Shown here piece after piece: positions 9,182-16,584 of a stretch of DNA of 64,000 nt (position 1 is its first letter; each line of letters begins with the position of its first letter). The DNA lies in contig CAYJKC010000004.1 of assembly GCA_964370675.1 (NCBI GenBank), positions 1 to 64,000 on the forward strand, written 5' to 3'. The position numbers were made by a program, and so were the translations under genes. This stretch comes from CAYJAD01 sp964370675. GTDB lineage: Bacteria > Desulfobacterota > Desulfovibrionia > Desulfovibrionales > Desulfovibrionaceae. The notes beneath the pieces are model-generated. The model was not told the origin of the DNA, made no database searches, and saw only the letters and a program-made list of their open reading frames with translations.

Positions 9182-10102
9182 TTAAAAAGTATAGCGGGTT
9201 AACCAATTTTCATATTCTGGGTTGCCGCCTTTAGCAGCCTTAAAGAAATGCTCTTGCAACTTTAAGGCAACAGGGCCGGCCTTGCCTTCGCCAATGGTGC
9301 GTCTATCAACGGAGCGAATAGGTGTAAGCTCTGCAGCAGTGCCACTAAAGAAAGCTTCATCGGCGGTATATAGTTCATCACGAGTGAATTGTTGTTCAAT
9401 AACTTCATAACCAATTGAGCGCGCTATTTGTATGATAGAGTTGCGTGTAATGCCACCAAGGATAGATGTTAGAGGTGTGGTTTTAATCACATTATCTCTT
9501 ACTATGAAAATGTTTTCACCTGTTGCTTCAGACACAAAACCATTGGTATCAAGCATTAATGCTTCTTCATAACCATCAGCTACAGCTTCCATCTTAGCAA
9601 GCACAGAGTTTACATAGTTACCGGAAGCTTTGGCCTTGGTCATCATAACATTGGGATGATGTCTAGTGAAGGTTGAAGTTTTAATGTCAATACCCTTGCT
9701 AAGAGCCTCTACTCCTAGATAAGCACCCCAAGGCCACACTGCAATGATGGTTTGAATGGGGTTTGTTTTTGGATGAATGCCCATAACTCCAGCCCCAACA
9801 AAGCTAAGTGGACGCACATAGCCTTCAGATAATTTATTAACTTTGAGGGTTTCAATAATGGCATTTTTAATGGTGCTCTCAGTGTGCGGAATGCTAAGAC
9901 CCAAAATTTTCATAGATTCAAAAAGACGCTTAACATGCTCATCTAAACGAAAAACTGACGAACCGCTGTCTTGGCATTTATAAACGCGTATACCTTCAAA
10001 AACGCCAGTACCATAATGCAAAGCATGTGAAAGTACATGCACATTGGCATCAGCCCAGGGAACCATTTTGCCGTCAAACCAAATAAATTCTGTTTTTTCC
10101 AT
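9182..10102 (-). CDS. ilvE: Branched-chain amino acid aminotransferase
   Basis: A PLP enzyme of fold class IV that transaminates the last step of valine, leucine and isoleucine synthesis. It is 306 residues from the ATG at 10102 (MEKTEFIWFDGK), with AGG 7 nt upstream. The frame is open for 32 more codons upstream, but that extension has no family similarity. Typical blocks are HALHYGTGVFEGIRVY (N-terminal domain), TKAKASGNYVNS (the PLP-lysine region), EALMLDTNGFVSEATGENIF, and FFSGTAAELTPI. It is transcribed divergently from the GH3-like gene. Confidence 0.95.
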   Translation of the reverse strand: MEKTEFIWFDGKMVPWADANVHVLSHALHYGTGVFEGIRVYKCQDSGSSVFRLDEHVKRLFESMKILGLSIPHTESTIKNAIIETLKVNKLSEGYVRPLSFVGAGVMGIHPKTNPIQTIIAVWPWGAYLGVEALSKGIDIKTSTFTRHHPNVMMTKAKASGNYVNSVLAKMEAVADGYEEALMLDTNGFVSEATGENIFIVRDNVIKTTPLTSILGGITRNSIIQIARSIGYEVIEQQFTRDELYTADEAFFSGTAAELTPIRSVDRRTIGEGKAGPVALKLQEHFFKAAKGGNPEYENWLTRYTF

Positions 10103-10262
10103 GAAATACCTCGTAAAATTAATATAATCTATGTACGAAAACATGATAGCGTGTACAAGTCGTAAAAAATACTGGAAAGAGCTGCTGAAATCAAGCATCT
10201 TGTGTTTATTTTATCTGGGGGGTATTATAGCCATGAAATTGGCACTGATAGGTACAAGCACC

Positions 10263-12113
10263 ATGATATATAAAAAGTTTTTTATAATTTTCATTTTTTT
10301 ATCGGCATTAAGTTTTAATTTTATAAATGCTCATGCCGCAGAAAGCCCTGAAAATGTAGGGGATTTTTTTAGAAGTCTTGAACAGGGAAATACCGCAAAT
10401 CCTAATCCTGCCCCCTTAGATGCAGGCGAAAGCGTGCAAAGCCTACCCGGAGTTGAAATTAAGCCAGAGCAAATGCAAGAGGCTTTCCCTACTCCACTTC
10501 AACAAGATTCACCACATATGGATTTTATTCCTAATGCGGCACCTCTTTTTCCTGCTCTAGATATGCATGAGAGTGGGCAGCAAAAGGCAAGCCCAAGAGG
10601 ACAAGGAACCATACAAAATGGGGTGCAGCAACAACAAAATCAGCCCAAGGGTACTGCCCCCTATGTGCCTGCACCAAAAGCTGTGCCCAATATGCCATTG
10701 AGCAAGCCTAGTTCTGAGCAAGCATCAAGCCCCAACAACAATAATATAAATATAACTGCACCTGAACAAGAGCATAGCCCGCTTATAAATTCAACTTCAC
10801 AAGAACAAAATATCCAAGATAATACTGCAACATCATCACTTGATAATCCAAGTCTTGAAATGATGGTGGGGCAAATGATTATGGCAGGCTTTAGCGGCGG
10901 TGAACTTGAAAAGGAGGCTACCATCTTAAACTTAGTGCGTGCTGGTAAGGTGGGCGGTGTATTCTTAGTACCTACCCCTAAAAGCTCAAATGCCAATGCC
11001 CCAAGTCAAAACCAAGCCCCTAGCGCTAAGCAAGAAAATATATACAGCCCCAATCAATTAAGAGTGTTAACTGCCGTTTTGCAAGGTTCTGTGCCGCAAG
11101 GTGGGTTACCTTTATTTATTGCCACAGAGCAAGAAGGCGGCAAAGTGCAATCATTGCGCACGGACTTAGGCTTTAGCGGGCTTAAAGCTGCGGCGAGTTT
11201 AGGACAAGGCACAGTGGAATCTACAGAAATTGCAGCGCGTAGCGCTGGCCTAGAAATGGCTGGTCTTGGTATTAATTTTGTTTTAGCTCCTGCCGGTGAT
11301 ATAAATGTTAACCCTCTTAGCGAAGATATTGGCAAGCGTTTTCGCTCATTTGGGCCAAACCCTCAAGGCGTAGCAGGACATGTTATAGCTTTTGGCAAGG
11401 GGCTTGCGGCAGCTAAGGTCTTACCATGTTTACGTAACTTCCCTGGTACAGGCAGTCGCATGGGAGGCTTTGCGGCTAGTCCCAATGTGGGAAATACAAA
11501 AAACATATTATATGATATTCCAGATATAGGGGCATCTTGGCAAAGTAGAGAGTTAATACCCTACACAAAAGCCATTGAAAATGGGTGGCAAGGAGCCATA
11601 CAGCCTGCCCTTGTGTATCACCGCGCTCTTGATGCCCTACACCCTGCCTCATTGTCACGCACCTTAGTGCATGGTATTCTACGTGGGCGCATGGGTTTTG
11701 ATGGCATAGTGCTAAGCCAAGATATGCGCAGCTTACAACCACAATACAGCTTAGAGGCAGGCATTGTGCAATCTATACTTGCAGGAGTTGATATTATTCT
11801 TATTTCTGAACCAGCACATTTACACGCTGCACCACAAAATGCTTTGCCATTTGAAGAATTGCTTAACGGAAGTGATGATTTAACTAAACAACTCTTAAAG
11901 CAAGGCTTAGGTAAGGCTATGCCCGGCATGGGTTTTGACGCAATGCTAACGCAAAAAATTCAAACTGGTCATGCCGATGAAGCTACCAAGGTTTATGATA
12001 TTTTATTAAACGCTGTGCGCAATGGGCGCATTCCCATGGATAATATTCGTGCATCTTGGAAACGCATCCTAAAAGCTAAAAAAACATTTTTAAATGTACA
12101 GAAAAATAATTAA
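10263..12113 (+). CDS. Exported GH3/NagZ-like protein with a degenerate active site
   Basis: The fold is that of glycoside hydrolase family 3 (NagZ-type beta-N-acetylglucosaminidase), with blocks MVGQMIMAGFSG, LFIATEQEGGKVQSLR and GKRFRSFGPNPQGVAGHVIAFGKG. A signal peptide (MIYKKFFIIFIFLSALSF) and a 180-residue Gln/Pro/Asn-rich linker precede it. Family catalytic positions are altered. KHFPGHG is RNFPGTG (R391, N392), the acid/base DSH motif is missing, and the nucleophile Asp of the SDDL block is Gln (SQDM, Q486). It is therefore probably non-hydrolytic, perhaps a peptidoglycan-binding or scaffold protein. Start choice is uncertain: 10263 gives a clean signal peptide and 10233 is also possible. 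It is the first of six closely spaced plus-strand genes. Confidence 0.85.
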   Translation: MIYKKFFIIFIFLSALSFNFINAHAAESPENVGDFFRSLEQGNTANPNPAPLDAGESVQSLPGVEIKPEQMQEAFPTPLQQDSPHMDFIPNAAPLFPALDMHESGQQKASPRGQGTIQNGVQQQQNQPKGTAPYVPAPKAVPNMPLSKPSSEQASSPNNNNINITAPEQEHSPLINSTSQEQNIQDNTATSSLDNPSLEMMVGQMIMAGFSGGELEKEATILNLVRAGKVGGVFLVPTPKSSNANAPSQNQAPSAKQENIYSPNQLRVLTAVLQGSVPQGGLPLFIATEQEGGKVQSLRTDLGFSGLKAAASLGQGTVESTEIAARSAGLEMAGLGINFVLAPAGDINVNPLSEDIGKRFRSFGPNPQGVAGHVIAFGKGLAAAKVLPCLRNFPGTGSRMGGFAASPNVGNTKNILYDIPDIGASWQSRELIPYTKAIENGWQGAIQPALVYHRALDALHPASLSRTLVHGILRGRMGFDGIVLSQDMRSLQPQYSLEAGIVQSILAGVDIILISEPAHLHAAPQNALPFEELLNGSDDLTKQLLKQGLGKAMPGMGFDAMLTQKIQTGHADEATKVYDILLNAVRNGRIPMDNIRASWKRILKAKKTFLNVQKNN

Positions 12114-12132
12114 TGTTAATTAAGAGGTAATC

Positions 12133-12465
12133 ATGCTTTACAGACAATGCTCTCAATGTGAGTCATTAATTTCTTTACGTTATCTAACTTGTCCTCAATG
12201 TGGTCATAAAGTTATAACCATGCAAAGCATAAAGCAATACGTTGAAAAATCGCGCTTGCGCTTAGCTATGCTTTGCATATGCTTAATACTTTTTGTTGGT
12301 CTTGGATGGTTTGTGCGCATAGAAACTGGTTCACGCTGGCCATTATTTATTGTATTTTTCCTAGTAGCACCTCTTGTACCTTGGATCTTAAAACTTGCTT
12401 ATGGTCATGCCTCCATACAAGAAGAACAAGAAAAACAAAAAGAAACTAACCGTAATACTGAATAA
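12133..12465 (+). CDS. Small zinc-ribbon membrane protein of unknown function
   Basis: 110 residues. The N-terminus has two CxxC knuckles (CSQC and CPQC, 15 residues apart) forming a rubredoxin-like zinc ribbon. Two predicted TM helices follow (about 40-60 and 66-86), then a short charged tail rich in Glu/Lys/Gln. AAGAGG lies 5 nt before the ATG. It is 19 bp after the GH3-like gene and 21 bp before the deacetylase-like gene, so the three are probably co-transcribed. I do not recognise a named family. The zinc-ribbon plus two-TM plan is common in uncharacterised bacterial membrane proteins. Confidence 0.75.
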   Translation: MLYRQCSQCESLISLRYLTCPQCGHKVITMQSIKQYVEKSRLRLAMLCICLILFVGLGWFVRIETGSRWPLFIVFFLVAPLVPWILKLAYGHASIQEEQEKQKETNRNTE

Positions 12466-12486
12466 AAATCCATATTGAGTGATATC

Positions 12487-13506
12487 ATGCTTTACCATAA
12501 AAATTTTAGCAGACGTCGTTTTTTACAAGGTCTTGGATTTTTACCATGGCTTGGCACTCCTTTATTCAATACAAGTTTAAGTGTTGCAGCACCAGTGCCA
12601 CATGAGCGTGTGGTAGACCATGTACCAGCCATACCTGTACTAATGTTTTATCGCCTTGAAGATGACCCAGGCTTTCCAGAGGATATATCGGTAAAACAAC
12701 TTAATTTACTATTTCACTATATATGGGATCAAGATTTTCGACCTGTCAACATAAGTGATATAATTCTTGGACGAGTAGATGAAATAGTGCCTAAAGGCTA
12801 TAAACCTATAGGTATAAGCGCAGATGCAGCTCATGCCAGCATGATATTTTCCAATATAACTGCACCGCAAGGCGCTGACTCTGGTCCATTAAATAATAGT
12901 AAGTCATTTATAGAAGTCTTAGGTTCAAGCCTGCATGGCATAGCAGCACCCAGGGCTACATTTTTCCTAAGTGTAAGTGGACGTAAAGCTACTGAGCAAA
13001 GCTCTTATTTTGGCTCTATTATGGAATTAAAAGATATTGCCGATATTTTAAGCCCCATGAGCGGAGTAGAATTTGGCTATCAAACTCGCTGGCATATACG
13101 CCTAAATGACTTAAACCAAGCCCAAATGACCAAGGTAATTGAGCAACAGATGGAGCATTTTAGCCAACTGCAAATGCTTGATAAAGTACAAAAAATTATG
13201 GCTTATCCCTTTGGTGGTCGCCCCAATGATGAGGGCATGCTTGCACTGCGTAACGCACAATTTTTAGGTGGAGTTTTAACCTATCCCGGTGTAAATGAAG
13301 CCCACTATTCTAAGATACCAGTATGTGTTTATGATGGTAAACTTTTGACAGATCCCTTTCTTATTCCACGCGTAAACATTGGGTCTCATGTTTATGCCAA
13401 GGGCAATAAACCACTTAAAAATCCATCTATTAGACCCGTTGATGATTTTAAAAAAGACGTAGTAAATGGCATTATGCGTCATTATATTAGCAGAGGAAAG
13501 ACTTAA
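12487..13506 (+). CDS. Tat-exported polysaccharide-deacetylase-like protein, metal site degenerate
   Basis: A twin-arginine signal (SRRRFLQGLGFLPWLG) starts the protein, implying export in a folded state. The rest resembles the NodB-homology fold as in PgaB (PVLMFYRLEDDPGFPEDI, later YPFGGRPNDEGM). The catalytic TFDDG motif reads SADAA, which keeps the first Asp (D113) and loses the metal-binding Asp. The HxxxH region reads GYQTRWH, with one His lost. Deacetylase activity is therefore doubtful. I chose the ATG at 12487; a TTG four codons earlier is possible. It is co-linear with the GH3-like gene, whose active site has also decayed. Confidence 0.75.
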   Translation: MLYHKNFSRRRFLQGLGFLPWLGTPLFNTSLSVAAPVPHERVVDHVPAIPVLMFYRLEDDPGFPEDISVKQLNLLFHYIWDQDFRPVNISDIILGRVDEIVPKGYKPIGISADAAHASMIFSNITAPQGADSGPLNNSKSFIEVLGSSLHGIAAPRATFFLSVSGRKATEQSSYFGSIMELKDIADILSPMSGVEFGYQTRWHIRLNDLNQAQMTKVIEQQMEHFSQLQMLDKVQKIMAYPFGGRPNDEGMLALRNAQFLGGVLTYPGVNEAHYSKIPVCVYDGKLLTDPFLIPRVNIGSHVYAKGNKPLKNPSIRPVDDFKKDVVNGIMRHYISRGKT

Positions 13507-13509
13507 ACC

Positions 13510-13965
13510 ATGCACATTGTACTTTTTGAGCCAGAAATTCCACCCAATACTGGTAATATTGCACGTCTTTGTGCAGCCACTGGTATTAGCTTGCACCTCA
13601 TAGAGCCACTGGGATTTTCCATTGATGATAAACACTTAAAACGTGCCGGTCTTGACTATTGGCCACATGCCAAGGTGCAAACTTGGCCAAGTTTTGCTCA
13701 TTATGCCAAAGCCATTGAAGGAAAAAATCGTTTGGTCCTAACTTCATCTAAGGGAGGTGAACCTGTACATCAATTTAAATTTTGCCCCAAAGATAGTATA
13801 GTACTTGGACCTGAAACTAGAGGACTACCACAAGAAATATTAACGCAAGGTCCAAGGGTACGCATTCCTATTAACAATAAAGTTCGTAGCCTTAACCTCG
13901 CTACAGCAGCAGGGATTGTTCTTTATGCTGCCCTTGGGCAATGCGGATTTTTGGATACATTGTAA
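13510..13965 (+). CDS. trmL: tRNA (cytidine/uridine(34)-2'-O)-methyltransferase
   Basis: A 151-residue SPOUT-class methyltransferase that modifies the wobble nucleotide of certain tRNA-Leu. It shows the family start (HIVLFEPEIPPNTGNIARLC) and the knotted SAM-binding blocks IVLGPETRGLPQEIL and RIPINNKVRSLNLATAAGIV. It follows the deacetylase-like gene by 3 bp, with GAGGAAAG upstream inside that gene. Its stop overlaps the start of the cbiB-like gene (TAATG), which implies translational coupling. TrmL is normally a stand-alone enzyme, so the neighbours are probably a matter of shared transcription. Confidence 0.93.
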   Translation: MHIVLFEPEIPPNTGNIARLCAATGISLHLIEPLGFSIDDKHLKRAGLDYWPHAKVQTWPSFAHYAKAIEGKNRLVLTSSKGGEPVHQFKFCPKDSIVLGPETRGLPQEILTQGPRVRIPINNKVRSLNLATAAGIVLYAALGQCGFLDTL

Positions 13966-14963
13966 TGTTTACAGATATAGTCTGGCATATTTTACTTCCA
14001 TTGCTAGCTTTTGGCATAGATATGCTCTATGGGCATGTTAATTTTTATTGGCGGCATCCTGTTTGTTATGTTGGAGACTTAATAACTTTTTTTGAAAAAT
14101 TTGGACGTAAGATTGGACATTATATTGGTAACACCCGCCTAGCTGGAGCCATTTGCGTTGCATGCATTGTTAGCATAGTTGGTTTTGTGGTATACTTGCT
14201 AATTAATTTACCTATAATTGGCTGGATTTTTACCATATACTTTGCCTATAGCGGGCTTGCTACCAAGTCATTACTAACTTTTTTTGATGAAGTTTTAAAC
14301 AGTATCGAACATGAGCACATAGGAAAAGCCAGAAAATCTGTGGCGCAGCTAGTAAGTCGAGATACTACGATTCTTGAGCGTCAAGAGCTTAGAAAAACCC
14401 TAGCTGATACTTTCTCAGAAAATTATACCGACGCTGTGGTAGCTCCGCTTTTTTGGCTAGTGATTGGCGGACCAGTTGGCTTATGGATGTATAAAGCCGT
14501 TAGCACCATGGATTCCATGTGGGGATATAAGGCAGAACCCTGGACTGAACTTGGCTTTGCAGCTGCTAAGTCTGATGACATTTTAGCTTATATCCCTGCG
14601 CGTTTAAGCGTACTTTTTCTTTACTTTACAAATAAATATAACCTCGTTGCAAAGCAAACTGATGGCAAGTGGCCAGGCTTTGCATGTATTTTTGCACAAG
14701 CCAAAGGCATGCCAAGCCCTAATTCCGGCTTACCCATGGCAGCTTCAGCTTGGCTTATGAATGCACGCATGGCAGGACCAAGTGTATATTTTGGAGAAGT
14801 TGTCCATAAGCCTTGGCTTGGACCTCCAGAACATCAAGCAAAACCTTGGAATGAGCAAAGACTTATACTGCTTGCAACTACTATTAAAACTGCTTCCATT
14901 GTAGCCTTAGGCGTCTTAGTCAGTGTATACTTTATGATTTTGCTAGTTTTGGATAGTTTATGA
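13965..14963 (+). CDS. cbiB: CbiB/CobD-like adenosylcobinamide-phosphate synthase
   Basis: A 332-residue membrane protein of the CbiB/CobD family, which attaches the aminopropanol arm to the corrin ring in cobalamin synthesis. Family blocks include RHPVCYVGDLITFFEK near the N-terminus, AQLVSRDTTILERQELR, SENYTDAVVAPLFWLVIGGP and a DSMWGYK motif. There are about five hydrophobic segments. The ATG overlaps the trmL stop and the gene ends in an ATGA overlap with the YigZ gene. No other cobalamin gene is in the window. A membrane regulator with the same fold (AmpE-like) is a less likely alternative. Confidence 0.82.
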   Translation: MFTDIVWHILLPLLAFGIDMLYGHVNFYWRHPVCYVGDLITFFEKFGRKIGHYIGNTRLAGAICVACIVSIVGFVVYLLINLPIIGWIFTIYFAYSGLATKSLLTFFDEVLNSIEHEHIGKARKSVAQLVSRDTTILERQELRKTLADTFSENYTDAVVAPLFWLVIGGPVGLWMYKAVSTMDSMWGYKAEPWTELGFAAAKSDDILAYIPARLSVLFLYFTNKYNLVAKQTDGKWPGFACIFAQAKGMPSPNSGLPMAASAWLMNARMAGPSVYFGEVVHKPWLGPPEHQAKPWNEQRLILLATTIKTASIVALGVLVSVYFMILLVLDSL

Positions 14964-15583
14964 GCAAAAGATATTTGATCCCTAAACTTGAGACTTTTGC
15001 TATACATCGCACTGAAAATCATATTAAACGCAGTCTTTTTATATGTAGTATGGGTCACGCATCTGATACAGACATAGCGCGGGCTTTTGTGGAGCGTATT
15101 AAAAAAGAATTTCCTAATGCAACACATAATTGCTGGGCTTTTGCCCCAGACTCACCTGGAGACACTGCACGTGTAGGATTTTCTGATGATGGAGAACCGC
15201 ATGGCACTGCAGGTCGACCCATGCTTACTACTCTTTTACATAGCGGCATTGGAGAATTAGTCTGTGTTGTTACGCGCTATTTTGGTGGGGTTAAACTTGG
15301 CACAGGTGGTTTAGTTCGAGCATATCAAGGGTCAGTTATCGAAAACTTAACCACCCTGCCCACTTGTGAGCGCATTAACAAAATCAGCCTGCAAATTTTC
15401 CTAAGCTACAGCCACATAGATAGAATACGCCGACTCTTGCCCAACTATGAAGTAACTATACAAGAAGAAAATTTTACAGACAAAGCACAGCTGATTTTAA
15501 GTTTACCTCAAGAAAACCTACATGACTTTCAGCAAGCCATAGCTGATGCCACCGATGGCACTGCTTTAATAGAAAACAATTAA
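14960..15583 (+). CDS. yigZ: YigZ/IMPACT family protein
   Basis: 207 residues with the N-terminal UPF0029 (IMPACT) domain. Blocks are RSLFICSMGHASD, GFSDDGEPHGTAGRPML, and VTRYFGGVKLGTGGLVRAY. A smaller C-terminal ferredoxin-like domain follows (about 140-205). Family members bind nucleic acid or ribosomes; eukaryotic IMPACT inhibits GCN2. The bacterial role is not established. It overlaps the previous stop by ATGA and ends the six-gene plus-strand run that starts with the GH3-like gene. Confidence 0.92.
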   Translation: MSKRYLIPKLETFAIHRTENHIKRSLFICSMGHASDTDIARAFVERIKKEFPNATHNCWAFAPDSPGDTARVGFSDDGEPHGTAGRPMLTTLLHSGIGELVCVVTRYFGGVKLGTGGLVRAYQGSVIENLTTLPTCERINKISLQIFLSYSHIDRIRRLLPNYEVTIQEENFTDKAQLILSLPQENLHDFQQAIADATDGTALIENN

Positions 15584-15593
15584 TATAATATTA

Positions 15594-15607
15594 AATGATT
15601 AGTCATT
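15594..15607 (+). promoter_or_regulatory. Candidate operator palindrome upstream of rubrerythrin
   Basis: AATGA-TTAG-TCATT is a 5-bp inverted repeat about 105 bp before the rubrerythrin ATG. A TTTACA with TAATAG 17 nt later lies between it and the gene (around 15643-15671) and could be a weak promoter. PerR-type control is common for rubrerythrins in anaerobes, but the match to a known box is not good enough to name the regulator. Confidence 0.25.
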
Positions 15608-15711
15608 AATTTTAACAAAAACTATTTTTTTTCTATTTTTTGCTTTACAAGCTGTTGGAACTAGCTTAATAGTAATCACTCGCATTAAGAAAAACATTTA
15701 AGGAGATAATA

Positions 15712-16212
15712 ATGTCTAAAACTCATGATAATTTAATGGCCGCTTTTGCAGGTGAATCCCAAGCTAACCGTAAATACCGCGCTTTTGCCGATGTGGCAGA
15801 CAAAGAAGGTCTACCAGCTGTTGCAAAGCTTTTCCGTGCAGCCGCAGCAGCTGAAACTTTGCATGCTCATGCACATTTACGTCTTGCTGATCATGTTGGT
15901 ACAACTGCTGAAAACCTAAAAGCTGCTATTGAAGGTGAAGATTACGAATTCACTACCATGTATCCAGAAATGATTAAGGATGCAGAAGCCGAAGGCAGAG
16001 CCGATGTAGTAAAGCACTTTGGTTATGTAAATGCTGTAGAAAATGTTCATGCCAATTTATATAGAAAAGCTCTTGCTAATCCAGAAGCTGTAGCTGATGT
16101 TGACTACTACCTGTGCAAAGTTTGTGGTTATACCCACGAAGGCGAATGTGACCAATGCCCTATTTGTAATGCAGGTAAAGCCGCATTCTTTAATGCTAAT
16201 GGTGCTTGCTAG
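15712..16212 (+). CDS. Rubrerythrin
   Basis: A 166-residue peroxide-reducing di-iron protein that protects anaerobes from hydrogen peroxide in the cytoplasm. The N-terminal four-helix di-iron domain has the ligand helices (ESQANRKYRAFA, AAETLHAHAHLR, and HFGYVNAVENVHANLYRKA). The C-terminal rubredoxin-like domain has CKVCGY and CPICN knuckles. The length is slightly short of the 191-residue Desulfovibrio type but normal for the shorter rubrerythrin class. AAGGAG lies 7 nt before the ATG. It appears monocistronic, with about 130 bp of upstream sequence of its own. Confidence 0.96.
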   Translation: MSKTHDNLMAAFAGESQANRKYRAFADVADKEGLPAVAKLFRAAAAAETLHAHAHLRLADHVGTTAENLKAAIEGEDYEFTTMYPEMIKDAEAEGRADVVKHFGYVNAVENVHANLYRKALANPEAVADVDYYLCKVCGYTHEGECDQCPICNAGKAAFFNANGAC

Positions 16213-16228
16213 TTATTATAGCTAAACT

Positions 16229-16518
16229 AATTAGTCGATGCTGAACAACACGTTTTCACGTGTTGTTCAGAAAGGCACGCTGCCTTCAAATACCCCTTCA
16301 GGGTCGCCAGAAGCAAGTTCTGGCTTATTTTGCGGCACGCAAAATTTTTCTTACAGAAAAATTCCGTTAGTCAACACTTGAAAAACTTTTTTTTACTACA
16401 TACAATTACCAGAAATTCGCATTTCATGCTCTAGTTTCTGGCAATTTTACTAGCCTATTTGAACTATAAAACTGTTTAGTTTCAAATAGTTACATTATTT
16501 TTTCAGTGTCGACTAATT
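16229..16518. repeat. 290-bp non-coding element with terminal inverted repeats and many hairpins
   Basis: The ends AATTAGTCGATGCTGA (16229-16244) and TCAGTGTCGACTAATT (16503-16518) are inverted repeats matching at 14 of 16 positions. Inside are successive stems: 16241-16253/16258-16270 (13 bp, 4-nt loop), 16272-16277/16281-16286, 16306-16312/16318-16324, 16328-16334/16338-16344 and 16343-16350/16356-16363. Two larger imperfect hairpins lie within about 16422-16491. A third copy of the end motif (TTAGTCAACACTTGAAAAAC) sits inside at about 16366-16385. No ORF is present. It looks like a MITE, possibly nested, or a structured RNA. Flanking TAATTA occurs on both sides but belongs to the palindromic end, so a target duplication cannot be proved. 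Confidence 0.7.
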
Positions 16519-16527
16519 ATTCTAAAA

Positions 16528-16558
16528 AAAGCCCTCGTATCATCGATACGAGGGCTTT
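16528..16558. terminator. Strong bidirectional terminator
   Basis: A perfect 14-bp stem (16528-16541 with 16545-16558, loop ATC) has A-runs on the left and T-rich sequence on the right. It lies between the convergent rubrerythrin and carbamoyltransferase genes and can serve both. Confidence 0.88.
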
Positions 16559-16584
16559 AATTTTATTAATCTTTTTAATGTTTA

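Noticed and set aside
9182..10198. Longer forms of ilvE, rpsB, the carbamoyltransferase and tsf starting upstream
   Set aside because: The extra residues have no family similarity and would place good Shine-Dalgarno sequences inside the genes. Shorter starts were used.
16360..16520. attC-like integron site inside the 16-kb element
   Set aside because: The motif GTTAGTC does not fit the GTTRRRY/RYYYAAC core, and there is no integrase or cassette array.
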